A stretch of 64,000 bases of DNA from AWTP1-13 sp963775835 (GTDB lineage Bacteria > Pseudomonadota > Alphaproteobacteria > Rhizobiales > Hyphomicrobiaceae): the NCBI GenBank assembly GCA_963775835.1, contig CAVZKV010000029.1:62001-126000 (forward strand). The letters are read 5' to 3'. The notes beneath the pieces are model-generated. The model was not told the DNA's origin. It ran no database searches and worked only from the letters and a program-made list of their open reading frames with translations. A program made the position numbers and the translations under genes. Positions 18,025-28,846 of the stretch are shown here, piece by piece; the first letter of the stretch is position 1; each line of letters starts with the position of its first letter.

Positions 18025-19509
18025 ATGAACCTAAAACGGATCACGAGGACTGTGGCCATCATCGCCGCGGCTGCGATGGCGCCGCCGTTGCAGGCTCAGG
18101 AGAACCTCACAGAATTGTCCGCGGTGGAAGCGGCGAAACGGATCCGCGCCGGAAAACTGAAGAGCGAGGACTTGGTGAAGGCGCTGGCGGATCAGATCGA
18201 GAACAAAAAGGATCTCGACGCCTTCATTTCTTACGATCGCGAGGCGGCGATCAAGGCCGCGCGCACTGCGGACGCCGCCGCCGCGAAGCAGAAGTTCAAA
18301 GGCCCGCTTCACGGCGTTCCGATCGTGGTGAAGGACAACATCCATGTCGCGGGCTTCCCGAACACCGCTGGGACGCTCGCACTCAAGGATTTCCGGCCCA
18401 TGTCGCACGCACCGATCGTGGCGAAACTCATCGGCGCCGGCGCAATCGTTGTCGGCAAGAACAACATGCACGAACTCGCCTTCGGCATCACCAATAATAA
18501 CGGTGCGTTCGGTCCGGCGCGCAATCCCTACGATCCCAAACGCATCCCGGGTGGCTCCTCGGGAGGAACCGGGGTGGCGATCGCCGCTCGGATGGCCGCG
18601 GCGGGGCTTGGCTCAGACACCGGAGGTTCGGTGCGCATTCCAGCCGCACTTAACGGCATCGCCGGACTGCGTCCTACGCTGAAGCGCTATTCGCAGGAAG
18701 GCATCACGCCGATCGCGCACACGCGCGACACGGCCGGCCCCATGGCGCGCACAGTGGAAGACTTGGTGCTGCTCGACGACGTGATCACAGGCGCGAGGGA
18801 CAAGGTGACCGCAGCGAACCTCAAAGGCCTCCGCATCGGCGTGCACAAGGCTTACTACTTCGATGGCGTGGACGCGGAGACAGAAAAACTCACGCTTGCC
18901 GCAATTGACAAGCTCAAAGCTGCGGGTGCCGAGATCGTGGAAGTGGACATGCCGGGACTGAAGGACCTGGATGACAAGGTAAGCTTCCCGGTGGCGCTCT
19001 TCGAGGCGAACGTGGATCTGGCAAAGTACCTAAAGAAGTTCGGCATACCGATCGACGTGAAAGGCGTCGCCGCACAAATCAAAAGCCCAGACGTGAAAGG
19101 CGTGTTCGACGGCATGGTGGTGCCGGGTGCGGAGAAAGCAATTCCGCCGGAGGCATACAACGCCGCGCTTGCCACGCGGCTGAGGTTGCAGAAGCTATTT
19201 GCTGATACCTTTGCGCAGAACAGGATCGCGGCGATCGCTTTCGCCATGACACCGCTTCCCGCGGCACCGATCGGCGACGACGAGAAGACCAAGCTCAATG
19301 GTCAGGACGTGCCGACCTTCCCGACCTTCATCCGAAACGCCGATCCCGGATCGAACGCGGGCATCCCGGGAATTACGATTCCGATCGCGCGCACGCAAGC
19401 CGGGCTGCCGATCGGGCTTGGGCTCGACGGCCCGGCAGGCAGCGACCGCAAATTGCTTTCGATCGGGCTTGCACTGGAGAAGCTCTTCGGCCGGCTGCCG
19501 GCACCGTAG
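18025..19509 (+). CDS. Exported amidase-signature hydrolase
   Basis: 494 residues from ATG 18025, with GGAGGAG at 18012-18018. Residues 1-24 are a signal peptide (core TVAIIAAAAMAPP, cleavage after LQA), so the enzyme should act in the periplasm. The amidase Ser-cisSer-Lys triad is present: K103 in VVKDNI, S178 in GGSSGG and S202 in GSDTGGSVR, with the family's 24-residue Ser-Ser spacing. Similar exported enzymes are often named indoleacetamide hydrolase or mandelamidase, but the substrate cannot be read here. Monocistronic; gene-poor DNA precedes it. Confidence 0.9.
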   Translation: MNLKRITRTVAIIAAAAMAPPLQAQENLTELSAVEAAKRIRAGKLKSEDLVKALADQIENKKDLDAFISYDREAAIKAARTADAAAAKQKFKGPLHGVPIVVKDNIHVAGFPNTAGTLALKDFRPMSHAPIVAKLIGAGAIVVGKNNMHELAFGITNNNGAFGPARNPYDPKRIPGGSSGGTGVAIAARMAAAGLGSDTGGSVRIPAALNGIAGLRPTLKRYSQEGITPIAHTRDTAGPMARTVEDLVLLDDVITGARDKVTAANLKGLRIGVHKAYYFDGVDAETEKLTLAAIDKLKAAGAEIVEVDMPGLKDLDDKVSFPVALFEANVDLAKYLKKFGIPIDVKGVAAQIKSPDVKGVFDGMVVPGAEKAIPPEAYNAALATRLRLQKLFADTFAQNRIAAIAFAMTPLPAAPIGDDEKTKLNGQDVPTFPTFIRNADPGSNAGIPGITIPIARTQAGLPIGLGLDGPAGSDRKLLSIGLALEKLFGRLPAP

Positions 19510-19800
19510 CCTGCCGCCAGATGAATGCGCAGTGCGCCGATGTCTACCCCTCTGTGCCGAGCGCGGTAAGCGATGGATGGGGTTTTCTTGGTCAGGCTGG
19601 TTCCACAGATCATTGAAGGAGGTCGAGGACGAAGAGACAGAGGCCCGCCGCTCGCGCCTCGAGCGGCTGACAGGAAGGCGAGTGCGTAGCTGGTTCGGTG
19701 CCGGCGGTGGAGAGATCGCCCAAACACCGGAGGTTTTTGCGCTCGAGGCGAAGCCACCTGCAAGATAGGGTCTAAATTAAATTGCTTCATGCCTCCGCGC

Positions 19801-20172
19801 TCAAACCTCGCGGTGGTAGGCCTTTGAGGTGATAAGCCACTGCTCGCCGATCTTGTGGTAGGAAAGATAGTCGACGAACACCATGTCGTTGATGCGTACG
19901 CGCACCTTGGCGAGCGCCTGCGTAGGCGACGCGAAATCGAGCATTAAAATCTGCTCATCGCGCGGGGAGCCAAGTGCCTTCGGCGACTTGCGAGTGGCCA
20001 AAACCTCCTTGTACTGGGCCGCCGGCCAACAGATCATTTTGCCCTCGCGGAACCCATGCAGCTGCGAGGTCGATCCGAACACGCGGTCGAACTTGCCGAC
20101 GTCGCAATCATACATGAGGTCGAGGTAGAGCTGCACCGCTTCGGTCAGCTGCTGGGTCGCGGTCTTGAGCAT
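19801..20172 (-). CDS. NTF2/SnoaL-like (lumazine-binding-type) small protein
   Basis: A 123-residue cone-fold protein. Two N-terminal helices (TEAVQLYLDLMYDCDVGKFDR, split by DVG) lead to FGSTSQLHGFREGK and the sheet strands ILMLDFASPTQALAKVRVRI and FVDYLSYHKIGEQWLITSKAY, the standard ending of SnoaL-like/Lumazine_bd families. Members bind small ligands or act as unassigned isomerases. The gene is alone and faces the L,D-transpeptidase gene in divergent orientation, about 300 bases apart. Confidence 0.8.
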   Translation of the reverse strand: MLKTATQQLTEAVQLYLDLMYDCDVGKFDRVFGSTSQLHGFREGKMICWPAAQYKEVLATRKSPKALGSPRDEQILMLDFASPTQALAKVRVRINDMVFVDYLSYHKIGEQWLITSKAYHREV

Positions 20173-20470
20173 GTCAATCTCCTTTGCGCCTTGCTGACTT
20201 GTACCCGATCCGCTGTCGATGACGCCATCTCGTGCACATCGCCGCGTGCCGCTTCGCCTGGCGCCCTATTTGCTAGCCGGCGAACGAGGCCGGTGATCTC
20301 GCAGCGGGCGATCCCGACGAGATAGAAGCACCCGACAAGATGGTGCCGTTTTACCACCGACCCAGCGCAGCGCTGCCACATCCGCACCATCAAGCCATGT
20401 TTGGCTGTGCGACCCGTATCGGGCCTGGCGGGGGGATGTTGCCAGTAGGCTAAACTGAACTCCGGGGGCG

Positions 20471-22189
20471 ATGTTGCGACCGGCAACCTTGAGAGTGTGG
20501 CGTTGGATCGTAGCGGTCAGTGCCATCGCGCTCTATTCTGGTGTTTCGTTACATCTGACCGGCACTTTGCTGCCGTGGGCGAACCTCGCCGATCTCGGCA
20601 CACTCGTGCGGCCAGCCCCCACGCCGGCGCTGGTTGCCCTTCGTAGCAGTCTGTCTCAGCTCGCCAGTCGAACCAACGTCGCACCCGCCTATGCCGAGGA
20701 TCTTGCGGCCGCGACCGCATTCTACAACGCACATAGCGCGCCGCTGCTTTGGGTCACGGGGAGCGGGATTTCGGAACGGGGCAATGCCGTCATTGCCGAG
20801 ATTCGCAAAGCCGACGATTGGGGGCTGCGCGCCCGCGATTTCGCCGTGCCTCAACTGCCCGCCGGAGCTATCGCCCCCGAGGCGGCGGCCGCAGCCGAGA
20901 TTGAGCTGACCTTTGCGGTGCTCAAATACGCGCGTTACGCGCGCGGTGGACGGTTCAGTGATCCCTCGAACATCTCAAAACTGCTGGATTACACGCCGCC
21001 CGTACGCCGACCCAAGGACGTTCTCACGGACATCGCCGCCAGCGCTGCCCCCGACACCTACTTGAGATCGCTGCACCCCCAACACGAGCAGTTCGAAGGC
21101 TTGCGCCGGCTGCTGTTGAAGCTGCGCGGGCGCGGCGACGGGGAGACCGCCTACGGCGGGAAGGGGCAGACCGCTCCGCCTCAACTCGTCCGTTCCGAGA
21201 CGCTGGGGTCGGACGCGACTTCAAGCTCGGAACTTGGGCAAGAAAGCGCTGATAGGACCGTCCGATTGGGCCGCATCCTCGTCAACATGGAGCGCTGGCG
21301 CTGGCTACCGGCGGACCTCGGCGACTACTATGTTTGGAACAACGTCCCGGAGTTTCTGACGCGAGTCGTTAAGAAGGGCGAGACCATCCACTCCGATAAA
21401 GTCGTCGCGGGTCAGCCCGAGTGGGCCACGCCTGCGTTCTCGGCAAACATGAAGATGATCGTCTTTCATCCAAGCTGGGGCGTCCCTGACGGAATAAAGA
21501 GGAAGGAGCTGTTGCCTCTCTTGCTTAACAGCTCGCGAGGCGACTTGCTCGGACTCTTCACCGGCGCACAATCAAGCCGGGCCCTGCTCGAGCAACACAA
21601 GCTGCAAGTCTACTACCAAGGCCGTCCGATCGATCCCAATCAAGTGGACTGGAGCAGCGTCAACATCGGCGCGTATGAATTCCGTCAGCCGCCGGGGCCA
21701 ACGAACGTGCTCGGGGCGATCAAGTTCATGTTCCCCAATAAGCACGACGTCTACATGCATGACACGCCGGAGCGCGACCTCTTTGCAAGATCGTTCCGCG
21801 GTCTGAGTCACGGCTGCATGCGCGTGGCTGATCCGCGCCGACTTGCAGCGGTCCTGCTCGCTCAAGACAAGGGCTGGTCAGAGCAGCAGGTGGGAAGCCT
21901 GTTGAACGGCGGCACCCGCGAGGTGGAGCTCACCAAGCGGATCCCGGTCCACGTCACGTACTTCACGGCGATGGTCGACGGCCAAGGGAACTTGCGGACC
22001 TTCGGCGATCTCTACGGTCTCGACACGCGCATGGGCGCAAGCCTCTTCGGCAGCAAAGTCCCGTTCGTCACGCCGCGCTACGACGATGAGATTAGGGCGA
22101 TCCGAGCAAGGCAGAGGCCGGCAGCCTCTTCCGGGGCACCAACCCGTTCAACCCTTGTGGACGCGATCTCAAACATCTTCTCGCCCTGA
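20471..22189 (+). CDS. L,D-transpeptidase of the YcbB/LdtD type
   Basis: A 572-residue periplasmic enzyme. Residues 12-35 are an uncleaved anchor or signal segment. The N-terminal part (YNAHSAPLLWVTGSGISERG, and YARYARGGRFSDPSNIS) matches the scaffold domain of YcbB-like transpeptidases. The YkuD catalytic domain follows, ending in SHGCMRV with nucleophile C449 and the partner His in MHDTPERDLFA. The insertion between MRSLVNMERWRWLP-type helix and the active site is normal for this group. The enzyme makes 3-3 meso-DAP cross-links or attaches proteins to peptidoglycan. Monocistronic with a GGGGG element 5-8 bases before ATG. Confidence 0.9.
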   Translation: MLRPATLRVWRWIVAVSAIALYSGVSLHLTGTLLPWANLADLGTLVRPAPTPALVALRSSLSQLASRTNVAPAYAEDLAAATAFYNAHSAPLLWVTGSGISERGNAVIAEIRKADDWGLRARDFAVPQLPAGAIAPEAAAAAEIELTFAVLKYARYARGGRFSDPSNISKLLDYTPPVRRPKDVLTDIAASAAPDTYLRSLHPQHEQFEGLRRLLLKLRGRGDGETAYGGKGQTAPPQLVRSETLGSDATSSSELGQESADRTVRLGRILVNMERWRWLPADLGDYYVWNNVPEFLTRVVKKGETIHSDKVVAGQPEWATPAFSANMKMIVFHPSWGVPDGIKRKELLPLLLNSSRGDLLGLFTGAQSSRALLEQHKLQVYYQGRPIDPNQVDWSSVNIGAYEFRQPPGPTNVLGAIKFMFPNKHDVYMHDTPERDLFARSFRGLSHGCMRVADPRRLAAVLLAQDKGWSEQQVGSLLNGGTREVELTKRIPVHVTYFTAMVDGQGNLRTFGDLYGLDTRMGASLFGSKVPFVTPRYDDEIRAIRARQRPAASSGAPTRSTLVDAISNIFSP

Positions 22190-22413
22190 TGCCGCGCCGT
22201 CGAATAAAACCCGATACCCTAAGATCGCCCACTGCTACTCGCACGACTTGAAGTGCGCCATGAATGTCGCTCTCAGGGCTGCGTACTTGGAGACCGACGT
22301 GCCAGCAAGGGCTTCGCTCCGATCAGACGCGATGTCGAGGTAGTCTACCGGAGCTGCAAAATTGACTGTCGGTCAAGTCAGCTGCGGCGTATCGGAGCTT
22401 CGAGACAGATGTC

Positions 22414-23106
22414 GTGCTAACACAAATCTATGAAGTCTCGGACCCCATCGAGGCCTCCGCTATATCGCGCATTGGCGTTGACCACGTCGGTGTGCTCGTC
22501 GGCGATGGTCAGTTCCCGCGTGAGCAAACACTAGGCGCTGCCGCAGGGATTGCAGCAGCGATTCTTCTACCAGCAAAGTTCTCGGCGCTGTTTTTAACCC
22601 ACGATGTAAACCTTATCGAGACGTGGGCCCGCAAATTGCGTCCCGACATCGTGCATCTGGGGGCTGCGCCTGAACTCCTGGTCCCGCCACAGGTGCTCAA
22701 ACTCAAACAGAACCTCGCGGGCCCCCTGATCATGAGAAGCGTCCCGGTATCAGGCGAAGAGAGCATTGAACTCGCCAAAACCTACGATCGAATTGCCGAT
22801 TTCTTGCTACTGGACAGCTACAAGCCCTCAGATCGACAGATCGGAGCGCTTGGCATCACCCACGACTGGAGTATTAGTCGTCGCATCGTCGAGTCGGTGC
22901 GCATTCCGGCTATATTGGCTGGTGGTCTTGGACCCGAGAACGTCGCCGATGCCATACGCCAGGTCCGCCCGGCGGGTGTCAACTCAAAGACCAAAACCGA
23001 TCGCAGCGGATTACACGCCAAGGACCTTGAACTGGTGCGTCGGTTCCACGCAGCCGCGCGAGCGGCCCGTCAGGTCCCCGGTGTCGTAACTCAACACCCG
23101 CAATGA
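22414..23106 (+). CDS. TrpF-like phosphoribosylanthranilate isomerase homologue lacking the catalytic Cys
   Basis: 230 residues from a GTG start at 22414. The TIM-barrel pattern of TrpF is clear: SRIGVDHVGVLVG after the first helix, HLGAAP, the Asp of FLLLDSY (D134, matching the catalytic acid), and the phosphate loop ILAGGLGPENV. But the N-terminus reads MLTQIYEVSD where TrpF has KICG with the catalytic Cys, and the last motif is GVNSKTKTD where TrpF has GVDVSSG. It is therefore probably a paralogue with a different role, not the tryptophan enzyme. No trp genes are nearby. Confidence 0.8.
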   Translation: MLTQIYEVSDPIEASAISRIGVDHVGVLVGDGQFPREQTLGAAAGIAAAILLPAKFSALFLTHDVNLIETWARKLRPDIVHLGAAPELLVPPQVLKLKQNLAGPLIMRSVPVSGEESIELAKTYDRIADFLLLDSYKPSDRQIGALGITHDWSISRRIVESVRIPAILAGGLGPENVADAIRQVRPAGVNSKTKTDRSGLHAKDLELVRRFHAAARAARQVPGVVTQHPQ

Positions 23107-23309
23107 TCGTTTGCGGCGCGCCCTTAAAACTTTCGGCGCGGTCTGAAATTCGCCGCGGCATCCGACGCGATGAGATAAATGCGGTGCATCGTTGTGCGCC
23201 ACTTCAGAGGTCGAGTGATCCAACCATGTGCCGGATAATAGGTCATACGCGAGAAGACAAACTCCCCCTTTTTGCATGAGGTCCTCGGTGCGGGCGCACC
23301 GGAGATCGA

Positions 23310-24186
23310 TTAAAGGGCAACTATTGAGTAATCTCCCCCGCTTTTGAGCGGCATTGTCGCGTGCTGGCGCACCACCCAGGCACAGAAGGTCACGCTTCGA
23401 TCGGCCACGTCTGCGCGCTGCCGGTCGAGCGTCACCATATGATAGCTATCGTTGAGAACAACCACCTCCGCCAGACCCCCGAGTTTCCTTTGGAGACGCA
23501 TCGAATTGCTGATGTCGCTCTGGTCATCAAAGCGCGGGTGGAAGATCAGCGCGGGCTGCTTGATCTGGCCCAGCTCTTTCTCGACGGTTTGGGCGAGCCA
23601 ACGGAAATTCCAGCACCGTGCCGCCGTTGCGCCCAAAAATATCTCTCAGCGGGCGCCCCTCGCCTTGCAGCGAGTTGAGAACGACCGCGCGAATGCGCTC
23701 GTCCTTGATGCCATAGGGCGCACGTTCATGCAGGTTTACCAGATTGGCGAGCCATTTGTACCGGACCAGTTTGAAGAGCCCGAGGTAGCGCGGAATCGCC
23801 CAGCCATCGGGCCAAAAAGTTGGCGAGAACAGCAGGGATCCGTCAACCTCCTGCGGACGTTTGGCAGCCAGGTGCAGCGCAAGCAACACCCCTGCAGACA
23901 ATCCGCCGACGACAATCACGTCACTGCGTTCCTTCAGTGCATCGTGCGCTTCCTCGACTGACTTGTACCAATCCATCCATGTCGTTGCATTCAGATGCTC
24001 ACCGGATCCACCGTGACCGACGAGAAGCGGACAATAAACCGTATGACCGGCACGATTGAGCGCCTGAGCCACGAATCTCAGTTCCGCCCGCGTGCCACCT
24101 AGTCCGTGAATCAGCAGAATTCCAAGCCGCCCGCCGTCGAACAGGACATGCCTATTATCGTTTTCGAATTTTGCCTGTGCACTCAT
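23310..24186 (-). CDS. Alpha/beta-hydrolase (carboxylesterase/monoacylglycerol-lipase type), frameshifted
   Basis: Starts at 24186 with MSAQAKFEND. Oxyanion-hole motif HGLGG at residues 27-31, nucleophile elbow GGLSAG with S97. After VLEF the current frame runs out as Arg/Pro-rich sequence to a stop at 23527. The family sequence resumes in the next frame as RWLAQTVEKELGQIKQP, then RFDDQSDISNS with the acid Asp and VLNDSYHMVTLD with the catalytic His, ending at 23310. An extra A at about 23605-23607 accounts for the shift. Restored length is about 291 residues, normal for EstA-like hydrolases. As read, the product lacks the Asp and His and would be inactive. Confidence 0.82.
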
Positions 24187-25478
24187 CCTCAGCTTTTCAC
24201 TCAGTGTACGCTTCTTTGTGCCGCAATCACTGCGAGGATCGTAGCAAAGGGAAAACGATTGCGACGAAGCTCGCGATTAATGTCTTATGGGACGCGAAAT
24301 GAGCATGGTAGGTGGCCGAGGCCCGTTGGCGCTGCGCCTCGGCGGGCCCGATCAATGATCCTTGGACATCATCGCCACGGAAGGCCCAACAAACACCAAG
24401 GCGTTGGCAAGGCCGGACGGCCATGACCGGCTCCTGACCCAGGAGGAAACTCACCAGGACCAACGATGTTCTGGAAGGAGGCCGCCTTCAAATCAGTAGA
24501 AACCCTGAAGGTGAGGCTGTGAAGCCAATGAATTGCGGCTCGGCGCGCAGTGGTCGCTGATGGCACGCAAGAGGAGTGCAGCCCGCGCAAGGCTACGGCA
24601 GATCATTGAGTCGCTCGGGCGCATGCTGCTTGGGTCTAGGTTTCTCGAGCTGACCCGATCGCGAACTTCCACCTTGACCAGGGTCTTCGCCTTGCCAACC
24701 GCCGGGTACCAGCTGGTTTCATTTCATGGCAGGGCCTTCGACCATGGGCTCCAAGCCCTTCGTCTTTCGGCCATCTGCGCAGGATAGCCTTGAAGCCAGC
24801 CGCGCGCCGGCGGTTGCCAAAGCCTGGGTGTCCTTGATGTTCAACACTCTGGACCAATTCGATTGGAGTGGCCCGCCGAAGATGTGGCGGCCTCATCAAG
24901 CGATTGCAGTTGCTGCTTGGCGGGCCGCGTAAACCTACAGCAGGGGGACCTGAACGATGAACCTCTTTTCACGGTTCTTGGGCCGCAAGGACGTCAACGA
25001 TCTTGCTCGTCGGCGGCTCGTGGCCAATCCCGACATCAAAAAACCGCTAAGCCTGCAGGTCCTGTTTGCAGATCCCCATCGGTTGGATGCCGACCGGCTG
25101 CTCTATGCGGTGAATTTTATCGCGACTTTTTTCCCGCCGCCGGCGCCTTTCCCCGTCGCTACCCCAAGTGCAGGTCAACCCCGGCGGCGCCTCGCCAGAC
25201 TTGAGCGGCCCAAAGCAGCGGGCCAGAGCAGACGTCGAGCAGCAAACGCCATTCGCGCAAGCGCGTTGCAGTTGAGCCAGAGCTTCTTCGACTGCCAGGA
25301 AAGGATTGCCAAACAAGGTTGCGGTCGACCTTCACCGTGTTCGCGGGCATGCGCCAACCTTTGCTGCGTCGGAGTTGCAGGCGGCCTGGCGCGGCTCATT
25401 TTTTCTCGCGATCTGCCACCCTGGCCCCCCTGGGCACTCTGGAAATGCCGCGATCGAGTTCACCAAAACGAACCCAAG
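24187..25478. other. Gene-poor stretch, 1.3 kb
   Basis: Only one recognisable piece, the fragment at 24957. Other open frames are short, overlapping on both strands, and unlike known proteins. It separates the esterase and the first PAS/HWE kinase, both of which are also frameshifted. Confidence 0.45.
24957..25100 (+). pseudogene. N-terminal fragment of a DUF4261-like hypothetical protein (tentative)
   Basis: ATG 24957 follows a purine-rich AGGGGGA. The first 45 or so codons, MNLFSRFLGRKDVN then PDIKKPLSLQVLFADPHRLD, look like the beginning of a cytosolic protein in which N-P-LSLQVLF is a conserved start that I associate with DUF4261-like proteins. Beyond about codon 48 the translation becomes Arg/Pro-rich and no family sequence can be followed, although the frame stays open to 25919. 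I take only the first part as real and the rest as a chance continuation. Confidence 0.35.
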
Positions 25479-27201
25479 TCAACGCAGGTTGGCAATCGGG
25501 ACCTTGATCTCGTACTCGAAACCCCTAGGCGCGAAGGAGATGCGCGGATTTTCGATCAAGGCCACCCGCATCACCTCGCTGCCAAAGCCAAGCGCCGCCG
25601 GCGGTTCAACTGGAGGTCCCCCACGTTCCTTCCAAGAGAAAAGCAAGGTGGCGTCGTCTTCGACCAGCCAACAAACATCGACATGACCTTCCGGCACCGC
25701 CAACGACCCGTATTTTGTGGCATTTGTCGCGAGCTCGTGTACGACGATGGCAAACATCTGCGCGAAAGCGGTGCCGGCCAGAAGAGGGGGCCCGCTAATG
25801 CTGACGCGTCCGCCAAAAACGCTCAACTCGGCTTGCACGATCTCGCCGATCGGCGCTCCGCCACCCGGCCCGGCGGCAATGAATTCCTGGGCACGCGCCA
25901 GTGCTTGCAGGCGGCCTGATATGGTGGCGTTGACCGTGTGCACATCCTTACTGTTGCGAAGCGTATTGCTGACGATCGACTGCACGACCGCGAGGAGGTT
26001 CTTCGCTCGATGCTGAAGTTCTCGGATCAGAAGCAACTGCCGGGCCTCAGCGTCCTTCCTCTCGGTCACGTCGCGGGAGATGGAATGAACGGCGATCGGT
26101 TTGCCGCTGTTGTCATAGATCAGCTTCGAAATCGATCTCGAGGGCAAGGGCTCGGCCATCCTTGCTGGAGATTTGCATCTCGTATCGGGTTGCACCTTCG
26201 TCTTGCAGCTCCCGTCGCAACGCGGCAGCGTCGATCGGCGCCGCCCCGGGCGGCGCGAGCTGGTCGAGCGACAGGCCGATCAGCTCTTCCGGTGCATAAC
26301 CGAGAACACGTTCGACCGCCGGATTGATCGACGTCAACCGCCCATCGAGGTCCAGAGTGGCGACAATATCGTTGGCATTGTCGACAAGATCGCGATAGCG
26401 CTGCTCGCTTTGCAGAAGGGCGGCCTCGACGGCCTTTCGCTCGGCAATATCCACCGACGCCGTTAGCAGGCATTGTTCCTGACCGAGTTCTAAGACATCC
26501 GCACTCAACAAGACGGTGCGGGTGTCACGTTTGCCGCGCAGGGTCACTTCGAGGTTTTTGACGACTCCTTTTTCCGCCAACAGCCTGCGCACCGTACCGA
26601 AATCCTGCTCGTTCACGTAGACGGCGAGCTCTCGCGCCGTGCGCCCGATCATCTCCTCGCGAGAATAGCCCGCCTGCGCCAATAGGGCCGCATTCACGTC
26701 GATGTAGCGTCCTTCTTGCAGCGTGCTGATGCTCATGGCGATTGGAGCAAGCTGGAAGACGCGGAGAAAGCGTGCCTCGGCGGCGCGAAGCGTCTCCTCG
26801 AAACGTTTGCGCTCGGTAATATCAATGTCGACACCGCTGTAGCGGACGGCCTCGCCCCGGTCGTTGCGAACGACCCGTCCTCGCCCCAGGATCCAACGGA
26901 CCTGGCCATCCTTGAGAATTCGGTATTCGCTCTCATAGTAGTCGGTGCGGGCCTTGAGGGACTGTTGGAAGCCATCGATGACGTTTGTGCGATCGTCCGG
27001 ATGGCGTAGGGCACGCATCACATCGATCGGCACTTGTTCGATGGCCGGATCCAAGCCCATCAGGCGGAAGAACTGCGGCCGACCCCGCACCATGCCCGTC
27101 GCCAGATCCACGTCCCACACGCCGATACCGGCAGACGCCTCGGCGAGTTCCAGGAACTCAGCGCCTTCCCACCGAACTGCGTTGGGAGACACGTTCCTCA
27201 T
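25479..27201 (-). CDS. PAS-domain sensor histidine kinase of the HWE/HisKA_2 class, frameshifted
   Basis: ATG 27201 is preceded by AGGGAGG. Three PAS/PAC units follow: the first ends in SGVDIDITERKRFEE, the second in LTASVDIAERKAVEA, the third in AVHSISRDVTERKDAEA. The kinase core begins RELQHRAKNLLAVVQSI, with the phospho-acceptor His of the HisKA_2/HWE type, and the ATP-binding half has ATNATKYGSL (N box) and GFGSEV. After LEID the frame stops at 26113; an extra base in the TTT at 26129-26131 explains it, because SKLIYDNSGKPIAV continues one frame over. Restored length is about 573 residues. No response regulator is adjacent. There is no membrane segment, so the sensor is cytosolic. Confidence 0.85.
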
Positions 27202-27659
27202 CTCGGCCGTCCTCCCTTTGCTCAGAATGCCTGGAAGGATTGTACATGTTTTTGCCCGCCCTTGGGCGTGGCCAGGGTGGGCCCTCGCCGCCAAGGCACC
27301 GAGCAAGCCTCACCCCGGCTCGAGCCCGGCACGCTTGTTGGCTGCTGTCGAACGGCAATGGCGCGATGACCCCGCGCGGCAGAGCAGCAATTTGCTGCCT
27401 TCGCATCAAGAACACCACCGCAGCGAGCGCTGCCAGCATCGGCTGCGACCGCAGCAAGCCGGCCCCAAGCGAGCTCTCAAAAGCATGCCAACGATGGCAG
27501 ACCTGCGACCAAGGTATAGATCGAAGGAAGCAGAAGACATCGCTTCCGCGCAAAATTAAGGCGAGCAGGGGAGCCCCGACGGCCGGCCTGGCGCGTCTCA
27601 TCGGGGCGGCCGCTGCCACCTGGCGCTGGCGCAGTTGGTTTGCGCGCCTTCTCGCCGAT
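27202..27659. other. Intergenic stretch upstream of the PAS/HWE kinase
   Basis: About 460 bases between the kinase gene and the IIA-like gene, both leftward. It contains the kinase ribosome-binding site at its left end and presumably the kinase promoter. Open frames on both strands overlap and do not look coding. Confidence 0.45.
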
Positions 27660-28100
27660 CTATACCGTGATGGCACGATAGAGCTCCTCCACATTGGCGG
27701 CGCTGCGAAGGCGCTCAAGCACGCCTTGGTCACGAAGCTTGCGGGCGACGACCGCAAGCGCAATGAGTTGCTCGAGCTGGGAAAAGGCGGGTAGCACCAG
27801 CATAAACACGATGTCTACGGGTTCGCTGTCGATGACCTGATAGTCGAGCGGCTGTTTTAGGCGAACCAGCAAGCCGAATGGCTTTTCTAATCGCGGTCGC
27901 GCCTGCGGGGTCGACACCCCGTTCCCAATACCCGTAGAGCCGAGCTCATCGCGCCTTTGCATGGTGTCGGCTACGGCGTCCGAAGACAGCTTGAACACGC
28001 TGGCGGCACGCGCAGCGGGCGCCCGCAGCAAGTCTGCCTTGTCGCGTGCCGCGAAATCGACGACCACATCGGACGCCGAGAGCAGATCCTCTATGTGCAT
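27660..28100 (-). CDS. PTS IIA(Ntr)-like protein with the phosphorylated His replaced by Gln
   Basis: 146 residues from ATG 28100 (MHIEDLLSASDVVV); 14 further upstream codons are open but not family-like. The fold is that of PTS EIIA of the PtsN/fructose group: RRDELGSTGIGNGVSTP precedes the active-site loop, then VRLKQPLDYQ, EPVDIVFMLVLP and LRSAANVEELYRAI close the domain. In PtsN the loop is GIGNGIAIPH with the phosphorylated His; here position 66 is Gln (codon CAG at 27903-27905). The protein cannot be phosphorylated at that site. It starts 59 bases after kdpE on the same strand. In E. coli, unphosphorylated IIA(Ntr) binds and stimulates KdpD, so a kdp-linked regulatory role is plausible, though the KdpD gene here is broken. 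Confidence 0.85.
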   Translation of the reverse strand: MHIEDLLSASDVVVDFAARDKADLLRAPAARAASVFKLSSDAVADTMQRRDELGSTGIGNGVSTPQARPRLEKPFGLLVRLKQPLDYQVIDSEPVDIVFMLVLPAFSQLEQLIALAVVARKLRDQGVLERLRSAANVEELYRAITV

Positions 28101-28159
28101 AGCACGGACCTCAACCCGGGAAAGATGCACCCCCGCGCGCACAAAAGGCGCAACGGCCT

Positions 28160-28842
<683 letters not shown>

Positions 28843-28846
<4 letters not shown>

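Noticed and set aside
24957..25919. A 320-codon forward open frame
   Set aside because: Only the first 45 or so codons look protein-like; the 3' part is antisense to the PAS/HWE kinase and does not resemble any protein.
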